From Lachnospiraceae bacterium (lineage in GTDB: Bacteria > Bacillota > Clostridia > Lachnospirales > Lachnospiraceae), in the NCBI GenBank assembly GCA_017621075.1, contig JAGATV010000041.1:62001-126000 (forward strand): 64,000 nucleotides of DNA. The letters run 5' to 3'. The position numbers were made by a program, and so were the translations under genes. Positions 16,754 to 28,253 of this stretch are shown piece after piece. The notes under the pieces were generated by a model, which saw only the letters and a list, made by a program, of their open reading frames with translations, ran no database searches and was not told where the DNA came from. Positions within the stretch are counted from its first letter, which is position 1. Each line of letters begins with the position of its first letter.

Positions 16754-17956
16754 ATGGGACAAGCACAAAATAATTGAAAAAGAAAGACGATTCTCTTTCT
16801 TGTCAGTCAATGTATCACCTTATTCGGCTCGATGATTGTGCAAATGGCAATCATCTGGTATGTAACTTTACAAACATCAAGTGGAGGATGGGTAGCTGCG
16901 TTTTCTATATGTTCCTATCTGCCGCAATTTTTGATTTCCTTTTGGGGAGGCGCATGGGCAGACAGATACAGTCACAAAAAGCTGATTATTCTTTCCGATG
17001 GAGTGATCGCAATTGCTACTCTTATCATGTTTTTTGCAATGCCTATGATTTCCTCCGATTCCATATTACTAAGTGCTTTGCTGGGAATGTCGATTATTCG
17101 TTCAGTGGGAGCAGGGGTTCAGACACCTGCTGTGAATGCGGTTATTCCGCACCTTGTACCAGAGGAATATCTGATGCGGCATAACGGGATAAACGCAACC
17201 CTGCAATCCATCGTTCAGTTTGTGGCCCCTGCTGTCGCAGGTGTGGTATTATCTATAGGAACATTTTGCGCTACGCTTCTTATTGATATACTGACGGCAC
17301 TCCTTGGAATAGGATTATTATCCTGCATACTGTTCCCAAAACAAAGTACGTCAAATGAAAATGTTTCCGTTTTATCTGATATAAAAGCGGGAATTCATTA
17401 TTCCTTTTCGGACAGGGTTATTGGAAAAATATTGGTAGTTTATGGACTCTATATACTGTTATGTGTGCCTGCCGGATTTATGGCAGCATTGCTGGTTAGT
17501 CGTGTGTATGGAGATGCCTATTGGTATTTGACTGCCGTAGAGCTTGTTGGTTTTGCAGGAATGGCTATAGGCGGTGTACTAATGGGTATTTGGGGAGGAT
17601 TTAAGAGTAGAATAAAGACGTTTGCAGCCGGACTGTCTGTGCTGGGCATTATGACGATCGGTATGGGCGTATCTCCATACTTTATCCTTTATCTTGTGAT
17701 GATGTTTGTATATAGTATTGCGCTCACAATGATACAGACAGCAACTACTACCATCATACAGGAAAAGGCGGAGAGTTCTATGCAGGGACGTGTGTTCGGA
17801 TTGATGGGGGCAATGTATTCAGGCTTCCTTCCTGTTGGAATGGCCATCTTTGGTCCGCTTGCAGATATCGTACCATTACAATGGATTATAGCCGCTACCG
17901 GTATCGCTCTTGTTTTAGTGTCTGTTTACTTGTGCAGAAGCAGATTGGGGGAATAA
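16754..17956 (+). pseudogene. MFS efflux transporter with in-frame TGA at codon 8
   Basis: A GGAGG precedes the ATG at 16754. The reading is MGQAQNN, then TGA (16775-16777) where related proteins would be expected to have Trp, then in the same frame KRKTILFLVSQCITLFGS and the whole of an MFS protein with about twelve helices, of the macrolide/drug efflux (MefA-like) type with GGAWADRYSHKK in loop 2-3. A restart at ATG 16832 would lose half of helix 1. Paired with a broken MerR regulator, this looks like a decayed drug-efflux cassette. Lower GC than its neighbours hints at transfer. Confidence 0.75.
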
Positions 17957-17959
17957 CTC

Positions 17960-17987
17960 AAAAGGAAGCTCACAGAGCTTCCTTTTT
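17960..17987. terminator. Bidirectional intrinsic terminator
   Basis: AAAAGGAAGCT and AGCTTCCTTTT form a perfect 11-bp stem around a CACAG loop, with A and T runs on both sides. It stands between the convergent MFS gene and ppdK and can serve both. Confidence 0.85.
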
Positions 17988-18035
17988 AAGAGTCATATAT
18001 AGATTTTGTGAAATACCTATATTTGCGGTTATCTT

Positions 18036-20669
<2,634 letters not shown>

Positions 20670-20724
20670 GTTCACTCTCTCCCTTACAGTTTACATTTTA
20701 ATCCTTGGGTTTTGATCCATAAAT

Positions 20725-20753
20725 ATTGTATCAGCTTGTTAAAAGAATATCAA
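20725..20753 (-). promoter_or_regulatory. Sigma-A promoter of ppdK
   Basis: Minus strand: -35 TTGATA (20753-20748), 17-base spacer, -10 TACAAT (20730-20725). It lies about 55 bases before the start codon. Nothing else was recognised between 20754 and 20869. Confidence 0.75.
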
Positions 20754-20869
20754 GCTTAAATTGATAATTTTTTGTCACACTGGACATTTTCGTGCAACTC
20801 TGCTAATTCCACCCCTCTGATTTATCGCACATTGTATAATTTTTCCTGTCCATGGCAGAAGTATACCCA

Positions 20870-21721
20870 CTATTTTTCCGGAATAAAACCTTCAAAAATG
20901 AAAACATCGAATTCTTCCTCCGCCGCTTTTAGTTCCTCCCTGCTGCGGACGGTCCATGCAGCCGCAGGGGTCTTAAACAGCTTGCGGCACAGTTTTCTGG
21001 AAATCTTTTGGGCATATTTGTGGTTGTAGGCAATAAAATCCGGCCTGCCCAGAAAATTGGTGAGCAGATTCTGCAATACAAGGTAGAGGACCCTGCACAG
21101 CCCCCTGCTCCCCCGGTACTCCTCTTCTTTCAGGAAACAGTCCGCAAGCTGTCCCCTGGGGACCCGGCCTCTGTTGCAGCGATACCAGCACAGCCCGATG
21201 GGGTTAAAAGATTCTATGCAGTAAGGCCCTTTATAATTCTTAAGCAGTTCATCCGCCACCGGACAGACACTGATATCCAGGCTCTCGATCTTCAGCTCCA
21301 CGATCAGTGGCACCTTACCGTTCACCATGGCAAGCACATCTGCAAACCTGGGAATCTTCTCAGAAGTACCGCTTAGGGAAAACTGCTCAAGTTCCTCATA
21401 GGTATAATCCGCCACTCTCCCGTCCACACCGCAGATCCGATTCAAGGTAAAATCATGGAACACCACCGGGATGCGGTCCTTTGACAACTGGACATCCAGT
21501 TCGATGCCATAACCTGCATTCAGCGCCCTGCGGAATGCCGCAATGGAATTTTCCGGAACATTCTTCGTCATGTCATGCAGCCCTCTGTGGGCATAATATT
21601 TCTGTGCAAACACTTTTGCCGGTCTTGCAAATATCCTGGGCATCACCAGAAGCAGATACAAAAGCATCAGGACCGCCAGGATCACAACACACCATATCAC
21701 GAACATCTCTAACCTGCTCAT
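20870..21721 (-). CDS. Glycerophosphodiester phosphodiesterase family protein
   Basis: 283 residues from ATG 21721 (GGAGG 12 bases upstream). One N-terminal membrane helix (about 8-27) and then a GDPD barrel. AHRGLHDMTKNVPENSIAAF and ELDVQLSKDRIPVVFHD supply the two His and the metal-binding Glu and Asp of the family. The enzyme should cleave glycerophosphodiesters or related phospholipid/teichoic-acid headgroups at the membrane surface. It stands alone, divergent from the ABC-F gene. Confidence 0.88.
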   Translation of the reverse strand: MSRLEMFVIWCVVILAVLMLLYLLLVMPRIFARPAKVFAQKYYAHRGLHDMTKNVPENSIAAFRRALNAGYGIELDVQLSKDRIPVVFHDFTLNRICGVDGRVADYTYEELEQFSLSGTSEKIPRFADVLAMVNGKVPLIVELKIESLDISVCPVADELLKNYKGPYCIESFNPIGLCWYRCNRGRVPRGQLADCFLKEEEYRGSRGLCRVLYLVLQNLLTNFLGRPDFIAYNHKYAQKISRKLCRKLFKTPAAAWTVRSREELKAAEEEFDVFIFEGFIPEK

Positions 21722-21837
21722 CTTTTCGTACAACCTCCAAACAACTCGACTTTACTCTCATTTTCCCCATTCTTCAAGGGACTTCCCCATATCTTCATAA
21801 AATCTTTAGAAATGAGGAACATAACGTCCTATTTTGC

Positions 21838-21865
21838 TTGCATTTTTCATGATTTGCTGTAAAAT
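21838..21865 (+). promoter_or_regulatory. Promoter of the ABC-F gene, within an inverted repeat
   Basis: -35 TTGCAT (21838-21843), 16-base spacer, -10 TAAAAT (21860-21865). The inverted repeat CCTATTTT (21828-21835) and AAAATAGG (21861-21868) flanks it and covers the -10 element. Confidence 0.55.
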
Positions 21866-21915
21866 AGGAAATGATTGCTATTAGACACATTATTTTAAGG
21901 AAGAAAGGTAAAAGT

Positions 21916-23553
21916 ATGATCAGTGCAAATAATGTAACCCTGCGCATCGGAAAAAAGGCGTTATTTGAGGATGTCAATATCAAATTCACAGAAGGGAACT
22001 GCTATGGCCTCATCGGTGCCAACGGCGCCGGAAAGTCCACCTTCTTAAAGATCCTCTCCGGTCAGCTGGAGACTACCAAGGGTGATGTGACCATCACTCC
22101 CGGCCAGCGTCTCTCCGTGCTGGAGCAGGATCACTTCAAATATGACGACTGCATCGTCATGGACACCGTTATCATGGGCAACCAGCGTCTGTACCAGATC
22201 ATGAAGGAAAAGGATGCCATCTACGCAAAGGAAGATTTCTCCGACGAGGACGGTATCCGCGCCAGCGAACTGGAGGCAGAATTTGCAGAGATGGACGGCT
22301 GGGAGGCAGAGAGCAATGCCGCCATGCTGCTTAACGGTCTGGGTGTGGACACGGAGTTCCACTACTGCCTGATGAAGGATCTGGACGGCAATTTAAAGGT
22401 GAAAGTGCTGCTTGCAAAGGCGCTGTTCGGCAACCCCGACATCCTGCTTTTGGACGAGCCCACCAACCACCTGGATCTGGATGCCATCGCATGGCTGGAG
22501 GATTTTTTGATCGATTTTGATAACACCGTCATCGTGGTCTCCCATGACCGCTATTTCTTAAATAAGGTCTGCACCCATACCGCAGATATCGACTACGGCA
22601 AGATCCAGTTGTATGCCGGCAACTATGATTTCTGGTATGAGTCCAGCCAGCTGCTCATCAAGCAGATGAAGGAAGCCAACAAGAAGAAGGAAGAAAAGAT
22701 CAAGGAGTTACAGGAATTCATCTCCCGCTTCTCCGCCAATGCTTCCAAATCCAAACAGGCTACCTCCAGAAAGCGTGCCCTGGAAAAGATCGAGTTAGAT
22801 ACCATCAAGCCCTCCAGCAGGAAATATCCTTATATTGATTTCCGCCCCGACCGCGAGATCGGCAACGAGGTGCTGACCGTGGAGCATCTTTCCAAGACTA
22901 TAGGCGGGGAAAAGGTCTTAAACAACATCTCCTTTGTCATGGGGCATGATGACAAGATCGCCTTCGTGGGAAGCAACGAGCTTGCCAAGACCACCCTCTT
23001 TCAGATCCTTGCAGGGGAACTGGAGCCCGATGAGGGAACCTACAAGTGGGGCGTTACCACTTCCCAGGCCTACTTCCCCAAGGATAACACCGCAGAATTT
23101 GACAACGATCTGACCATTGCGGACTGGCTTACCGGCTACTCTCCCGTAAAGGACGCCACTTATGTGCGTGGCTTTTTGGGACGTATGCTCTTTGCCGGGG
23201 AAGACGGTGTCAAGAAGGTAAAGGTGCTCTCCGGCGGCGAGAAGGTGCGCTGTCTGCTTTCCAAGATGATGATCAGCGGCGCCAACTGTCTGATCTTAGA
23301 CGAGCCCACCAACCATCTGGACATGGAATCCATCACCGCACTGAACAACGGTCTGATCAAATTTCCCGGTGTGGCACTGTTTTCCTGTCATGACCACCAG
23401 TTTGTACAGACCACTGCCAACCGTATCATGGAAATCCTGCCGGACGGCACTCTGATCGATAAGATCACCACTTACGACGAATATCTGGCAAGCGACGAGA
23501 TGGCAAGAAAACGCACCGTGTTCACTGCCAACAAGGAAGATGACGAGGACTGA
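21916..23553 (+). CDS. ABC-F family ATP-binding protein (YkpA/YbiT type)
   Basis: 545 residues from ATG 21916, preceded by AGGAAGAAAGG; two nucleotide-binding domains and no membrane segment, so a soluble ribosome-associated ABC-F protein. NBD1 has the Walker A GANGAGKST and DEPTNHLD. Its signature is DLDGNLK in place of LSGGE. NBD2 has Walker A GSNELAKTT, missing two canonical glycines, but a good LSGGEK signature and DEPTNHLD. The inter-domain linker is charged, as in ABC-F proteins. Its exact role (translation factor or antibiotic protection) cannot be told. The next gene starts 6 bases after the stop. Confidence 0.9.
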   Translation: MISANNVTLRIGKKALFEDVNIKFTEGNCYGLIGANGAGKSTFLKILSGQLETTKGDVTITPGQRLSVLEQDHFKYDDCIVMDTVIMGNQRLYQIMKEKDAIYAKEDFSDEDGIRASELEAEFAEMDGWEAESNAAMLLNGLGVDTEFHYCLMKDLDGNLKVKVLLAKALFGNPDILLLDEPTNHLDLDAIAWLEDFLIDFDNTVIVVSHDRYFLNKVCTHTADIDYGKIQLYAGNYDFWYESSQLLIKQMKEANKKKEEKIKELQEFISRFSANASKSKQATSRKRALEKIELDTIKPSSRKYPYIDFRPDREIGNEVLTVEHLSKTIGGEKVLNNISFVMGHDDKIAFVGSNELAKTTLFQILAGELEPDEGTYKWGVTTSQAYFPKDNTAEFDNDLTIADWLTGYSPVKDATYVRGFLGRMLFAGEDGVKKVKVLSGGEKVRCLLSKMMISGANCLILDEPTNHLDMESITALNNGLIKFPGVALFSCHDHQFVQTTANRIMEILPDGTLIDKITTYDEYLASDEMARKRTVFTANKEDDED

Positions 23554-23559
23554 CGCTCT

Positions 23560-25248
23560 ATGGTAGATTTGCATGTACATTCCAACTGTTCCGACGGCAC
23601 TTATTCTCCGGCCCGCCTTGTAGACTATGCCATGGAAAAGGGGCTCACCGCCTTTGCACTGACTGACCATGACTGTGTGGACGGAATAGAGGAGGCACTG
23701 GCCCATGCCGGGGAACTTGCAAAAAAACATGGCAATGTTCCCACAGTAATACCCGGTGTGGAGCTTTCCACGGAATATGAGGGATGCGATGTGCATATTG
23801 TGGGTCTTGCCATCGACTATAAGAATCCCGAATTTACCGCTTATCTGAAACAGTTCGTAGACTCCCGGAATGCCCGCAATGAGAAGATGTGCGCTCTTTT
23901 GCAGGGCGCCGGGATTTCTGTTACCTATCAGGCACTGAAAGAAGAAAATCCCGGTGCCGTCATCACCCGTGCCCATTATGCCAAATATTTATTAGATCAC
24001 GGCTATATCAAAAGCAGGAAGGAAGCCTTCGACCGCTATATCGGCGACCGCTGCCCTTACTTTGTTCCCAGGGAAAAGGTATCTCCTGAAATGGCGGTCG
24101 ACCTGATCTTAAAGGCAGGCGGCATCCCTGTGCTGGCCCATCCCATCCTTTACCGGATGAGCGACGAACGTCTGGAGACACTGGTATCCCGCCTGAAGGC
24201 CATGGGCCTTGTAGGCATCGAAGCTGTTTACAGCACCTACACTGCCGGCGAAGAACGCAGCATCCGCCGGCTTGCAGACAAATATCATCTTCGGATCAGC
24301 GGCGGTTCCGATTTTCACGGAGACAATAAACCCGGTCTGGACCTGGGCTGCGGCTATGGCCGGCTGAATGTGCCGGATGAGGTGTGGACCAATCTGGAAG
24401 AAAGCCGTAAGAATCTGCTCTTTACGGACATGGACGGCACTCTGCTTCGAAATGACAGTACCTTAAGCCCGGCCATGAAGGACGCCCTTGACCGCATGAC
24501 TCAGGCAGGACACCGTCTGATCTTAAGCTCCGGAAGGCCCCTCCCCAGTATCTTGGAGGTCCGAAGAGAAGCGGGACTGGAATTTCCCAATATGTGCATC
24601 ATTGCCAACAACGGCGCCCTGGTCTATGACTGCGACCACAAAAAAGCTCTGCTGGAATATAAAGTAAGCGGTGCCGATGCAGCCTACATCGTGGAGAAAG
24701 CAAAAGAAGCCGGCATCCATATCCATGGATACACAGCTTCCAAGATCGTTTGTTATGGCAAAAATGCGGAAATCGAATATTATACCCGACGCATCCATCT
24801 TCCCTTAAAATGTGTGGATGATCTGGCCCAGGTTCTTTCGGAGGGCAGCTACAAGCTCCAGCTCATCCACCTCACCGACAGGACCGTCCTGGAACGTTTC
24901 CGGGAAAACCTGCTTGCCGGATCTGACCTGGGGGAGCGCCTCCAGTTCATCTTTTCCAACGATAAATATCTGGAGATCCTGCCCAAGGAGGCAGGAAAGG
25001 GCAACGCCCTCCGCTTTGTCACCGATACCTTGTCGGTCCTCCGCACCCATACCTACGCTGCCGGGGACGAAGAAAATGATATCTCCATGCTTGAGGCCGC
25101 CCATATCGGCATCGCCATGGCAAATGCCACGGAAACCGTAAAACAGCATGCCGATATCATCACCCAAAGATCCAATCAGGAGGACGGACTGTTGGAGATC
25201 ATTGCTTCAATGCTTTCTCCCGGTCCCAAAAAACTGCTGCCAGGATAA
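23560..25248 (+). CDS. PHP phosphoesterase fused to Cof-type HAD phosphatase
   Basis: 562 residues. The N-terminal PHP domain (1-280) has the metal ligands DLHVHSNCSDG, LTDHDCVDG, GVELS, the late His in LAHPI and GSDFHG, as in RNase AM/YciV-type 5'-3' nucleases or nucleotide phosphatases. The C-terminal HAD domain (286-555) starts with FTDMDGTLLRND and ends with AAGDEENDISML, the Cof/YidA pattern of sugar- or flavin-phosphate phosphatases. The domains are normally separate proteins, and the junction is in frame with no gap. It is likely co-transcribed with the ABC-F gene. The last 50 bases overlap a convergent gene. Confidence 0.88.
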   Translation: MVDLHVHSNCSDGTYSPARLVDYAMEKGLTAFALTDHDCVDGIEEALAHAGELAKKHGNVPTVIPGVELSTEYEGCDVHIVGLAIDYKNPEFTAYLKQFVDSRNARNEKMCALLQGAGISVTYQALKEENPGAVITRAHYAKYLLDHGYIKSRKEAFDRYIGDRCPYFVPREKVSPEMAVDLILKAGGIPVLAHPILYRMSDERLETLVSRLKAMGLVGIEAVYSTYTAGEERSIRRLADKYHLRISGGSDFHGDNKPGLDLGCGYGRLNVPDEVWTNLEESRKNLLFTDMDGTLLRNDSTLSPAMKDALDRMTQAGHRLILSSGRPLPSILEVRREAGLEFPNMCIIANNGALVYDCDHKKALLEYKVSGADAAYIVEKAKEAGIHIHGYTASKIVCYGKNAEIEYYTRRIHLPLKCVDDLAQVLSEGSYKLQLIHLTDRTVLERFRENLLAGSDLGERLQFIFSNDKYLEILPKEAGKGNALRFVTDTLSVLRTHTYAAGDEENDISMLEAAHIGIAMANATETVKQHADIITQRSNQEDGLLEIIASMLSPGPKKLLPG

Positions 25249-26071
25249 TGACCGTTCCCACAAACAGCACAAACAGATACATGATGAAATTCTCGGGGAT
25301 CAGGGAAAAAAACGGATCTGCCAGGAATGTGGAGGCAAAGTTTACAATCATATGTGCCAGAATAGCAGGATACAGACTGCGATAGCGATGGGTAAGCCAG
25401 CCTAAGCACAATCCCAAAAAGAACGCATATGTCCCCTGCACCAGATTGGCATGCATGACCCCGAACATCAGCGCCTGCAGGCTGTTGGCGATCCAAAATG
25501 CCGCCTTTTGATTCCTCATGCCGCACACCACCTTGCCTGCGTAATGGAAGGTAATGCCACGGCAGAGGATCTCCTCCCCCACAGGCCCTACCAGCACACT
25601 GGCAATGATGGTCAGGGCATCCGTGCCCAGTCCTGCCGCTTCCGCCATTTCCATATACGCTTCGATCACACCGGGAACCACATATGTTGCCGCCAGCACC
25701 ATGGCATTGGCAGCCAGGCACATGGCAAGCCCCATGATAGTCGTCACCAGGATGTTCCTCAGGTTAAATACCCTTGCAGGTGACTGAAACTTTGGTCTCC
25801 CACAACCGAAATAGTACCAGATTCCAAAAATGACCACTGCCGCCAAATGATAAGTCAGGATCCCTGCCGGCAGACTGTCCATCATGGCCCCCGAAACAAG
25901 CTGCTGTAACTGCTCAGGATCTCTCATCCCTGACATTCCTGCCCGAAATGCCACAAACATCGAATAGAGCAGCATGACTATCAGGGAAGCAAGAAACTGC
26001 CCGATCAGGCTGACTCCCACCGGAAGGACAGTCAATCCAAGAAAGCCGACCTTTTTCCAAAATTTCTTCAT
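25199..26071 (-). CDS. CPBP-family intramembrane glutamic endopeptidase
   Basis: 290 residues from ATG 26071 (GGGAG 7 bases upstream; a TTG two codons earlier is possible). About eight membrane helices. The abortive-infection/CAAX-protease motifs are present: GEEILCRG (EExxxR), FGVMHANLVQG, and a C-terminal HMIVN. These proteins cleave substrates in the membrane; bacterial targets are mostly unknown, with some acting in bacteriocin immunity. Its 3' end overlaps the PHP-HAD gene by 50 bases on the opposite strand. Confidence 0.88.
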   Translation of the reverse strand: MKKFWKKVGFLGLTVLPVGVSLIGQFLASLIVMLLYSMFVAFRAGMSGMRDPEQLQQLVSGAMMDSLPAGILTYHLAAVVIFGIWYYFGCGRPKFQSPARVFNLRNILVTTIMGLAMCLAANAMVLAATYVVPGVIEAYMEMAEAAGLGTDALTIIASVLVGPVGEEILCRGITFHYAGKVVCGMRNQKAAFWIANSLQALMFGVMHANLVQGTYAFFLGLCLGWLTHRYRSLYPAILAHMIVNFASTFLADPFFSLIPENFIMYLFVLFVGTVIILAAVFWDREKALKQ

Positions 26072-26099
26072 ATACAATCTCCCAATGTATCCGGCTCTC

Positions 26100-26363
26100 T
26101 TAAGCCTCTACGATCAGATATCTGCCGTCACCTATCTCAAACACTTCGTCAGCTTCCAGTATCTCGTCATCCATGGCGCCTTCCATGTCGATTCCTTCCC
26201 CCTCAAAGTACTCAATGACTTCGTCCACGGAATCCACTACCACAGCCATGCATTCCTCCAAAAAATCCTCTGCTTCTTCCAGGCTTTCCGCTACCGGTTC
26301 CGGAAACAGCTGACCCTGATTTCCCAAAAAGCATTCCAACACTGCATCGTCATATACCTGCAT
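26100..26363 (-). CDS. Small acidic protein of unknown function
   Basis: 87 residues from ATG 26363, which follows AGGAGG by 7 bases. Very acidic (many Glu and Asp, hardly any basic residues) and without membrane segments. It has a helical first half (ESLEEAEDFLEECM) and a strand-like end (VFEIGDGRYLIVEA). No family was recognised. It lies between the CPBP protease and maf on the same strand and could be transcribed with either. Confidence 0.65.
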   Translation of the reverse strand: MQVYDDAVLECFLGNQGQLFPEPVAESLEEAEDFLEECMAVVVDSVDEVIEYFEGEGIDMEGAMDDEILEADEVFEIGDGRYLIVEA

Positions 26364-26446
26364 ATCCAAACCTCCTTTGCCTGCCAATATCAGCGCTATT
26401 CATCATAATATGAATATGCTCTATAGTCAATACTGCTCCACAAATT

Positions 26447-27064
26447 TCATATCCAGTCCTTCATTTCCTGATAAAGTCTGCTGACCGGAAGCCCCACCAC
26501 ATTATTGTAATCCCCTTCTATCCCACTGATATACCGGGCACACAGCCCCTGAATACCGTAAGCGCCGGCCTTGTCCATGGGATCCTTTGTCGTTACATAG
26601 TCTATGATCTCCCGGCGGCTCATGTGGCAGAAATGCACGGTAGTCGCCTCATAGAAACTCTTTCGCTCCGTCCTATAACCTAAGGTTCCCTCCGCAGCAC
26701 CTTCCGCATTTTCCCTCCGGACCATCCGTCGAAGCAGGGTCACCCCGGTATACACCTCATGGGCACGTCCCTCCAGAAGGGACAGCATCTCTATGGCCTT
26801 CTCTTCTGTGCCGGGCTTTCCCAATATCCGGCCGTCACAGGCCACTACGGTATCCGCCCCGATCACGATCACATCCCCCTCCTGCTCCGGGAGCACAGCA
26901 AGCACCGCCTCCGCCTTCTGACGGGATAATTCCTGCACCAGCAGGTGGGGAACCGTGGTCGTCACTTTTTCTTCCACGTCACTGACCCGGACCTGAAAGG
27001 CGATCCCGATCTGGGAAAGAAGTTCCTTTCTTCTGGGGGACGCAGAGGCAAGAATGATATTCAT
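26447..27064 (-). CDS. maf: Maf-family nucleoside triphosphate pyrophosphatase
   Basis: 205 residues from ATG 27064 (AAGGAG upstream). The Maf signature ASASPRRKELLSQ opens the protein, followed by IGADTVVACDGRILGKPG and DKAGAYGIQG. YhdE-type Maf enzymes hydrolyse dTTP/UTP and modified nucleotides to monophosphates and slow septum formation. A charged insertion (about 125-145, RRMVRRENAEGAAEG) between two core strands is longer than usual. The gene is divergent from the acyltransferase gene. Confidence 0.92.
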   Translation of the reverse strand: MNIILASASPRRKELLSQIGIAFQVRVSDVEEKVTTTVPHLLVQELSRQKAEAVLAVLPEQEGDVIVIGADTVVACDGRILGKPGTEEKAIEMLSLLEGRAHEVYTGVTLLRRMVRRENAEGAAEGTLGYRTERKSFYEATTVHFCHMSRREIIDYVTTKDPMDKAGAYGIQGLCARYISGIEGDYNNVVGLPVSRLYQEMKDWI

Positions 27065-27114
27065 TGTGGTTTTCTCCTTATCTTTTCCATCCGATCGTGC
27101 TATTCTGTCCGCAA

Positions 27115-27143
27115 TTGACAGAGTTTTTTTCAAAAGGTATAAT
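27115..27143 (+). promoter_or_regulatory. Perfect-consensus sigma-A promoter of the acyltransferase gene
   Basis: TTGACA (27115-27120), 17 bases, TATAAT (27138-27143); both hexamers match consensus exactly. The ATG follows 42 bases later. Confidence 0.9.
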
Positions 27144-27185
27144 CAACATACAAAGTGACACTTTACGCACCGGAGGGAATACCTT

Positions 27186-28241
27186 ATGAGGAAGCCATAT
27201 CTTGATAATATACGCTGGGCCACCGTCCTGTTAGTCCTGATCTACCATGTCTGCTATCTGTTCAATGGTGTGGGCATTCCCGGCGGCATTCCCAACGCAG
27301 AAACGATTCCTCTCTTTGATGGGCTGGCTTGTGCGGTATATCCCTGGTTCATGGTGCTTCTGTTCGTGGTGGCCGGCATGAGTTCCAGATATTCTCTGCA
27401 AAAAAGAACCGACAGACAGTTCCTGAAAGAAAGAACGGTCAAGCTGCTGGTGCCTGCTACCCTGGGCTTATTTGTGATCCACTGGATCACAGGATATCTG
27501 AATATCAAGATGGGCGGCGGACTCGCCTATATCCCGTCCTTTTTGGTATATCCCATTTCCGTCCTCAGCGGGATCGGACCGCTGTGGTTCATTCAGACGC
27601 TCTTTCTCTTTTCCTGCCTTCTGGTACTGCTTAGAAAGCTGGATCGTTCGGACCGTCTCTGGACGTTATGCGGAAGGACAAATATCGTGGTGATTCTTAT
27701 GTTATCCCTTGTTATCTGGGGAGCTTCCCAGATCTTAAATGCCCCTCTGCTCACAATGTACCGCTTTGGCATCTATTTTGCGGCGTTTGCGATTGGCTAC
27801 TATGTCTTCTCCCACGATAAGATCCAGGATGCCGTTGCAAGGTGTTACATTCCCATCCTCCTTGCCGCCGTGATCGGGGCCGTGGCCTATCTGGTTTCTT
27901 ACTACGGCAGTGACTTTACTTCTCCCGCCTGCCTGCAGAGCCTTCTTACCAATCTGTACCTCTGGGCCGCTGTCCTTGCCATCATCGGAGTCTTCCGAAA
28001 ATATTGCGATCGGGAAACCGCTGTCACAAGATACTTGTCGGCAAACAGCTTCGGGCTCTATATCCTGCATTACCCCGTGTTGCTCTGTATCTGCTATGTC
28101 CTGCACTATCATACCGGCCTTTCCCCTGTGGGAAAGTACCTTTTTTCCCTTGTGATCGAATTTGTGGCAACCTTCCTTCTCAATGAGCTGCTCAAAAGGA
28201 TTCCCCTGATACGCTTTGCAGTGCTGGGGAGGAAAGGCTGA
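27186..28241 (+). CDS. Acyltransferase 3 family membrane protein
   Basis: 351 residues with about ten membrane helices. It starts KPYLDNIRWATVLLVLIYHVCY, with the His in helix 1 that acyltransferase-3 proteins use to move an acyl group, often acetyl, onto an exported sugar or lipid. The GGAGG lies 9 bases before the ATG. The promoter is a perfect consensus, suggesting constitutive high transcription. No polysaccharide genes adjoin it, so the acceptor is unknown. It ends 12 bases from the convergent ppk1 stop with no obvious terminator between. Confidence 0.85.
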   Translation: MRKPYLDNIRWATVLLVLIYHVCYLFNGVGIPGGIPNAETIPLFDGLACAVYPWFMVLLFVVAGMSSRYSLQKRTDRQFLKERTVKLLVPATLGLFVIHWITGYLNIKMGGGLAYIPSFLVYPISVLSGIGPLWFIQTLFLFSCLLVLLRKLDRSDRLWTLCGRTNIVVILMLSLVIWGASQILNAPLLTMYRFGIYFAAFAIGYYVFSHDKIQDAVARCYIPILLAAVIGAVAYLVSYYGSDFTSPACLQSLLTNLYLWAAVLAIIGVFRKYCDRETAVTRYLSANSFGLYILHYPVLLCICYVLHYHTGLSPVGKYLFSLVIEFVATFLLNELLKRIPLIRFAVLGRKG

Positions 28242-28253
28242 CGCCTGCTTCCT

